A stretch of DNA of 10,756 nucleotides from assembly GCA_024280065.1 (NCBI GenBank), contig JAJRQX010000032.1, forward strand, positions 1-10,756, read 5' to 3'. The translations under genes and the position numbers were made by a program. Below are positions 7,291 to 10,756 of the stretch, piece after piece (the stretch's first letter is position 1; the number at the start of each line of letters is the position of its first letter). Below the pieces are notes generated by a model that searched no databases, had not been told where the DNA came from, and saw nothing but the letters and a program-made list of their open reading frames with translations. Origin of the DNA: Aquificota bacterium. GTDB lineage: Bacteria; Aquificota; Aquificia; Aquificales; Aquificaceae.

Positions 7291-7686
7291 ATGCGTGTGG
7301 GTTTCGTCAGCACCAAGGGGAACGTCAGGAGCCTTATGGCGGAGTCGATAGCCAGGAAGATGTTCAGGGAAGCAGGTCTTAAGGCGGAGATCTTCTCCGC
7401 TGGCGTTGAGCCCGAAAACAGGGTTGACGATCTGGTCATAAGGGTTCTTGAAGAAAAGGGTTACCCCACAAAGGGTCTAAAGCCCAAACCCCTGTCCAAG
7501 ATACCCTACAGGAAGCTGGACATCTTGGTCGTTATGAGCGAGGAGGCGAAGGAGAGGTGCGAGTTCCTTCCGAACCACAAGAGGAGGGAGAACTGGGTCC
7601 TTGACCCACCCAAGGAAACCCTTGAAGGTCTGAGAAGACTAAGAGATCAGATAGAGGAGCTTATGAAGGAGCTACTCAAGCTCTGA
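7291..7686 (+). CDS. Low-molecular-weight phosphatase/arsenate-reductase-like protein lacking the catalytic cysteine
   Basis: A 131-residue protein with the fold pattern of LMW tyrosine phosphatases and ArsC-type arsenate reductases. The N-terminal strand and phosphate loop are recognisable as VSTKGNVRSLMAES (6-19), FSAGVEP (35-41) follows, and LDPPKE (105-110) keeps the Asp-Pro that carries the general acid. The CX5R nucleophile, however, is Ser7 (codon AGC), and the loop order is shifted (STKGNVR instead of C-x-G-N-x-x-R). The only cysteine is Cys90, near one of the ArsC redox cysteines. It may thus be a phosphate- or oxyanion-binding non-enzyme; classical phosphatase or reductase chemistry is unlikely. 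An ATG at 7273 would add MLLFKT but overlaps the lpxB start. Divergent from lpxB; its last 15 bases overlap waaA. Confidence 0.8.
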   Translation: MRVGFVSTKGNVRSLMAESIARKMFREAGLKAEIFSAGVEPENRVDDLVIRVLEEKGYPTKGLKPKPLSKIPYRKLDILVVMSEEAKERCEFLPNHKRRENWVLDPPKETLEGLRRLRDQIEELMKELLKL

Positions 7687-8751
7687 AAGGAGTGCCTCAA
7701 GGTAGCACCTTCTCACCTTACCTCCTATCTCCTTTAAGTCCCTCTTCGGCTTGAAGTCTCCCTCAATTATGCTCACAACCGCCTTTGCCATATCCTCGGG
7801 GCCTCTCACCTCCGCTCCGTAACCCACCTCTATCAGGATCTCCTTAAGGTCCTCAACCTTATGGGTATGAGGTCCGAAAAGGACTGGTTTCCCCAGGAAA
7901 GCAGGCTCAAGGAGGTTGTGTCCACCTACGGGAACAAGGGTTCCGCCGACGAAGGTCACGTCCGCGATGCTGTAAAAACCCCTCAGCTCCCCGAGGGTGT
8001 CTACCACCATAACCTCCCAGTCCTCAGTAGGTGAGGTCCTCAGACACCACCTTACACCGCTATCTTTTAGAAGCCTGACCACCTCCTCCACCCTGTCCAT
8101 GTGCCTGGGAGCTATTACCAGCCTCAAGGGGACCCTGGACTTAGCAATTAGAAAGGCCTTCAGAAGGACCTCTTCCTCTCCCCTGTGGGTGCTTCCCGCT
8201 ACGAAGACCCTGGACCCGGCCGGTATGTTAGCGTCCACCTTTTGGGTGTGGGTCTCCTGGGCCAGCTTCAGATTGCCGCAGGTCAGAACCCTCTTGGCTC
8301 CTTGCCTTTTAAAGCCATCCGCATCCCTATCCGTCCTTACAACTATGAGGGTGTAGTATTTCGTGAGGATCTTCTCCAACATACCACCTTTTGACCTCGC
8401 GTTCAGGAGTATCTTTTTAACATCGGTGCAGGCTATTAAGGAAGGCCACATCTCCCTCTCTATAAGGATCAGGGCCTTAGGTCTTACCAGCTCTTCAAGA
8501 CGTCTGACAAGGAAGGGAAGGTCAAGGGGAAGGGGAAAGGCAAGGTCGTAGGAGTTCTCTCTTTTAAGTATGAAGTCCCTCGCCCTGGGCGAGAAGTAGG
8601 TGAGGAAGACCCTGAACCTCTTTCTTAACTCCCTGATCAGAGGCTCCGCGGTGACAAGTTCTCCGACACTCGCACAGTGGAACCAGACCCAGTCTCCTTC
8701 GGGGACCTCTGGTTCTTCCAGCAGGAGTCTCTTTCTGAGCTCCCAGTTCAT
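7672..8751 (-). CDS. waaA: 3-deoxy-D-manno-octulosonic acid (Kdo) transferase
   Basis: Family GT30 enzyme that adds Kdo from CMP-Kdo to the lipid A precursor at the inner membrane. 359 residues, shorter than the roughly 420 of enterobacterial WaaA because the long N-terminal anchor is missing, as in Aquifex aeolicus. Motifs are FHCASVGEL (24-32), with Glu31 as the expected catalytic base (A. aeolicus uses a glutamate at 31, from memory), EREMWPS (98-104) for the usual ETEIWPN, CGNLK (158-162), AGSTHRGEEE (185-194), APRH (214-217), DTLGEL (251-256) and FVGGTLVPVGGHNLLEP (267-283). The ATG at 8751 agrees with the Glu31 numbering. Whether it adds one or two Kdo residues cannot be told from motifs. 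Divergent from the gene at 8774. Confidence 0.95.
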   Translation of the reverse strand: MNWELRKRLLLEEPEVPEGDWVWFHCASVGELVTAEPLIRELRKRFRVFLTYFSPRARDFILKRENSYDLAFPLPLDLPFLVRRLEELVRPKALILIEREMWPSLIACTDVKKILLNARSKGGMLEKILTKYYTLIVVRTDRDADGFKRQGAKRVLTCGNLKLAQETHTQKVDANIPAGSRVFVAGSTHRGEEEVLLKAFLIAKSRVPLRLVIAPRHMDRVEEVVRLLKDSGVRWCLRTSPTEDWEVMVVDTLGELRGFYSIADVTFVGGTLVPVGGHNLLEPAFLGKPVLFGPHTHKVEDLKEILIEVGYGAEVRGPEDMAKAVVSIIEGDFKPKRDLKEIGGKVRRCYLEALLSELE

Positions 8752-8773
8752 ACAGGAAACTAAAATTATACAT
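8752..8773. promoter_or_regulatory. Divergent promoter core between waaA and the nucleotidyltransferase-like gene
   Basis: The minus strand reads TGTATAATTTTAG (8772-8760) with a perfect TATAAT (8770-8765), 13 bases before the waaA ATG. The plus strand reads TAAAAT (8761-8766), then 7 bases, then the ATG at 8774. The hexamers overlap by two bases. The 13-base string is identical to that upstream of waaF. No clear -35 box and no Shine-Dalgarno are seen for either gene. Confidence 0.5.
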
Positions 8774-9295
8774 ATGAAAGTCCTGCTCCTCCTCTACTCA
8801 AGTCTGCTGTCTCCCAGCAGAAGGGAGCTGTATAAAAATCTTGAGAAGAACATGGAGGTCCTTACGAAGGTCATAGGTATAGACAGCATATACGCTTCTA
8901 TAAGCTCTCACTTCAAAGACCTCTTTGACAGGTTTCCGGAGGTCTGCTTCATAAACAACCTCCGTGACAGCTCCGTTTTCGGAGCGTACAAAGGTCTCAG
9001 AAAGCTGAGAGGAGATGACGTCATTATCCTTGACGGCGGTGTAAAGGTGACGAGGGACCTCCTCTTCAAGTTCATAGGAAGGATACACGTTACTGTTGGA
9101 ACCATAAGGGACAGGTGGGCCGGTATAGCCCTGGTGAAGATGAGGGATCTGGATTACATGATAAGGAGCCTTGAAAGAAACTTTGAGGGGACCATGATAG
9201 ACGCCTTCAGGACTTTAAAGGAAACGTACAGCATAGTGACGGAGTTCCTTGACCTGGAGGGGGGTTCTGAAGAGGCGATATTGGATATAAAATAG
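8774..9295 (+). CDS. Uncharacterised protein, possibly a degenerate nucleotidyltransferase-like fold
   Basis: Function unknown. 173 residues, soluble, no signal peptide evident. The segment FINNLRDSSVFGAYKGLRKLRGDD (59-82), followed by VIILDGGVKVTRDLL (83-97), resembles the core of sugar-nucleotide or MobA-type nucleotidyltransferases. In those, 'n...ss..gl..gl......vlil.GD...' precedes a metal-binding Asp; here the second acid of D-G-D is Gly (DGGV). The glycine-rich N-terminal nucleotide loop (GxGxR) is absent, so catalysis is doubtful and the similarity is only a suggestion. The start at 8774 (MKVLLLLYSS) lies 7 bases after a TAAAAT box; an open frame continues upstream only inside waaA on the other strand. 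The V4R-like gene follows after 25 bases and is probably co-transcribed. Confidence 0.68.
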   Translation: MKVLLLLYSSLLSPSRRELYKNLEKNMEVLTKVIGIDSIYASISSHFKDLFDRFPEVCFINNLRDSSVFGAYKGLRKLRGDDVIILDGGVKVTRDLLFKFIGRIHVTVGTIRDRWAGIALVKMRDLDYMIRSLERNFEGTMIDAFRTLKETYSIVTEFLDLEGGSEEAILDIK

Positions 9296-9307
9296 GTTTA
9301 GGCTCTT

Positions 9308-9316
9308 AGGGGGTGA
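9308..9316 (+). promoter_or_regulatory. Ribosome binding site of the V4R-like gene
   Basis: AGGGGGTGA ends four bases before the ATG at 9321 and differs by one base from the anti-16S consensus. It fixes the start and contrasts with the leading genes here, which lack such sites. Confidence 0.65.
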
Positions 9317-9320
9317 AAGG

Positions 9321-9746
9321 ATGGTAGACCCTGACATACTTCTCATAGCTATAGTGGAGATGATAGAGGGGGTGAAGAACCTTATAGGGGACAGGGGAGC
9401 CAACGCGGTCCTGAGGGACGCCGGGAGACACAGCGGGCCGAGGCTCCTTGAAAGTCTCATAGGAAAGCTCCCTGAGGTTTTAGACAAGGAAGAGGCCTTA
9501 AGGAGGTCGTGCATGATGATTGAGGAGCTCGGCTTCGCAAAGAAGGTGGTCAAGGAGGACGGTAGGATCATCGTTGAGAACGACATATTCAGCGATGCGG
9601 TTAGGGAGGAGAGCATGGAGGGGTCTCCCGTTATCTACTTCTTTATGGGCCTTCTGGAGGGCTTCGTCCAGTTCATGTCCGAGGACAAGGTGGTTTTAAC
9701 CCCCGAGGAGATCCAGAAGGGAAGGTTTGTCTTCACCTACTCCTGA
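9321..9746 (+). CDS. Small V4R-like (4-vinyl reductase fold) protein
   Basis: A 141-residue soluble protein. Its pattern matches the V4R small-ligand-binding domain, which accompanies bacteriochlorophyll 4-vinyl reductase and various regulators. The parts are GANAVLRDAGRHSG (26-39, the 'G..alLr.aG...G' opening), MMIEELGFAKKVV (65-77), a strand with IIVENDIFSDAV (83-94), and SPVIYFFMGLLEGFV (102-116), where the family usually has 'pvC.fl.G.l.G', then LTPEE and GRFVFTY. The C-terminal cysteines common in V4R proteins are replaced (Val, Ile, Phe), so a metal or redox role through them is unlikely. The assignment is an inference from pattern only. Strong Shine-Dalgarno at 9308-9316. Second gene of an operon with the protein at 8774; its last 10 bases overlap the convergent methyltransferase. 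Confidence 0.72.
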   Translation: MVDPDILLIAIVEMIEGVKNLIGDRGANAVLRDAGRHSGPRLLESLIGKLPEVLDKEEALRRSCMMIEELGFAKKVVKEDGRIIVENDIFSDAVREESMEGSPVIYFFMGLLEGFVQFMSEDKVVLTPEEIQKGRFVFTYS

Positions 9747-10756
9747 ACCCTAAGGTAGCTGATGCTCTCTATATGGTAAGTCTGTGGGAACATGTCTACG
9801 AGCTTTATTCCCTCAAGGGTGTAGCCGTTCTTCAGCATAAACTTAAGGTCCCTGGCCAGGGTTGATGGGTTGCAGGACACGTATATGACCCTTTCAGGTC
9901 TGTTCTTCACCAGTATCTTGGCCTCACCTTCCTCAAGACCACCCCTTGGAGGATCAAGGATTACCAGATCTACCACCTCGCCGGCCCTTCCCTTTAAAAA
10001 CCTGTAGGCGTCCGATCTTATGAAGACCACATTGTCCCTTCCGTTTATCCTCGCCGTGTATTCCGCATCGGAAACCGCCGAGGGGTTACTGTCCGCTCCC
10101 TCTATGAAGTTTCCCCTTTCGGACAGAGGAATTGTGAAGAAGCCAACACCGCAGTGGAGGTCAAGGGCCTTCCTGAAGCTGACATCCTCCGAGACCGCCT
10201 CTATGAACTTCTCCCAGAGGGTATGGTTCACCTGGAAGAAGGAGTCCGCGCTGACCCTGAAGGTCCACTTTCCCACCTTGATGTAGGTATGGTCTCTACC
10301 TATCCAGTAGCGTTTGTTCAAAAGTAGCCTTAATCTTGAGTAGTTGCCTATGCCGACAACCTCCTTCGGGAGGAGGTCATCCTTCAGCCTGCTAACTAAA
10401 TCCCTGTCCACCTCGGTAGGTGTCACCAGCTTTACGAGAAACTCATCCTCGGTGGGTGAGTAGAGGATGTGGGCTTCTTGAAGCTCGGGTACATGCTTCG
10501 CCAGCTCTTTCAGACCCGGCATCAGCTCGTTTATCCTGGGATGGGCTAAGGGACATCCGTTTATGTCCACCACCTCCCTTGAGTTCCACCTGAAGAAACC
10601 TACCTTCCCTTCTCTGACCTTGAGCTGGACCCTTATCCTGTATCCCGTCTCCTGCCCGGAGTGGATAGCGTCAAGGAGGTTTACCCTGTCTATCCTGCCT
10701 ATTCGTTTTAGGGTCTCAAGGAGGACCTCCTCCTTCACGGACACTTGGGCGGGGTA
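9737..10756 (-). CDS. rlmD: RumA/TrmA-family RNA (uracil-5-)-methyltransferase, 5' end outside window
   Basis: SAM-dependent enzyme that makes 5-methyluridine in RNA, most likely 23S rRNA. 339 residues are visible and the frame stays open through the edge (YPAQV...). This matches the family's 'Y.aQ...K...v...l.rig' stretch, which follows the first three Fe-S cysteines, so the GTG at 10744 is not the start. From the edge, motifs are GCPLAHPRI (about 67-75, likely the fourth Fe-S cysteine), FFQVN (173-177), LDLHCGVGFFTI (198-209), LDPPRGGLEEGE (267-278), SCNPSTLARDL (294-304) with catalytic Cys295, and HIES (328-331) with the general base Glu. The Fe-S cysteine points to RlmD/RlmC-type rather than E. 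coli TrmA-type; the exact target uridine is not determined. The N-terminal TRAM domain, if present, lies outside. Confidence 0.9.
   Translation of the reverse strand, partial: YPAQVSVKEEVLLETLKRIGRIDRVNLLDAIHSGQETGYRIRVQLKVREGKVGFFRWNSREVVDINGCPLAHPRINELMPGLKELAKHVPELQEAHILYSPTEDEFLVKLVTPTEVDRDLVSRLKDDLLPKEVVGIGNYSRLRLLLNKRYWIGRDHTYIKVGKWTFRVSADSFFQVNHTLWEKFIEAVSEDVSFRKALDLHCGVGFFTIPLSERGNFIEGADSNPSAVSDAEYTARINGRDNVVFIRSDAYRFLKGRAGEVVDLVILDPPRGGLEEGEAKILVKNRPERVIYVSCNPSTLARDLKFMLKNGYTLEGIKLVDMFPQTYHIESISYLRVQE

Noticed and set aside
8600..8773. 58-residue N-terminal extension of the gene at 8774
   Set aside because: The extension is antisense to waaA with low-complexity Ser/Gln content, and the promoter core lies just before 8774.
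10742..10744. GTG as the start of the methyltransferase gene
   Set aside because: The frame remains open to the window edge and the upstream residues (YPAQ) match the family, so the real start is outside.
1..10756. CRISPR array, tRNA/rRNA gene, insertion sequence or prophage
   Set aside because: No direct repeat series, RNA gene or transposase/phage motif seen on either strand, and the gene-packed layout leaves no space for them.

Overview
The window reads as chromosomal DNA from a thermophilic, Gram-negative bacterium of the Aquificota (Aquificaceae-like). This is an inference from several signs: RNase HIII is present; the proton-translocating transhydrogenase is split into three subunits as in Rhodospirillum and Aquifex; the Kdo transferase is short and has no long N-terminal membrane anchor, as in Aquifex aeolicus WaaA; and coding strands are purine-rich, with AGG as the dominant arginine codon. 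The DNA is moderately G+C-rich by eye. I see no mobile element, CRISPR array, tRNA, rRNA or recent insertion.

Layout (+ and - are strands): rnhC (+, 5' cut by the window), argG (+) | pntB, pntAB, pntAA (-) | waaF (+) | NosL-like membrane protein, lpxB (-) | cysteine-less LMW-phosphatase-like protein (+) | waaA (-) | nucleotidyltransferase-like protein, V4R-like protein (+) | rlmD-type methyltransferase (-, 5' cut by the window). Coding density is near total. No gap between genes exceeds 25 bases, and all four convergent pairs overlap at their 3' ends (17, 54, 15 and 10 bp).

Three enzymes of lipid A/LPS assembly lie close together but in separate transcription units. LpxB joins the two acyl-glucosamines, WaaA adds Kdo, and WaaF belongs to the heptosyltransferase family. 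The pnt operon makes NADPH from NADH using the proton gradient, ArgG makes argininosuccinate, RNase HIII removes RNA from RNA:DNA hybrids, and the last gene methylates uridine in rRNA or tRNA.

The most interesting signal is regulatory. The three divergent gaps are only 16 to 24 bases long, and each carries an AT-rich core that reads as a -10 box on both strands. Start codons of several leading genes (argG, pntAA, lpxB, the phosphatase-like gene and the nucleotidyltransferase-like gene) fall 5 to 8 bases past a -10-like hexamer and have no Shine-Dalgarno, whereas the internal genes pntB, pntAB and the V4R-like gene have clear ones. This suggests leaderless mRNAs fired from shared bidirectional promoters. 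Other points are the phosphatase-like protein without its nucleophile, a three-helix membrane protein with a NosL-like tail, and two little-known soluble proteins in one operon. I found no clearly new multi-gene system.
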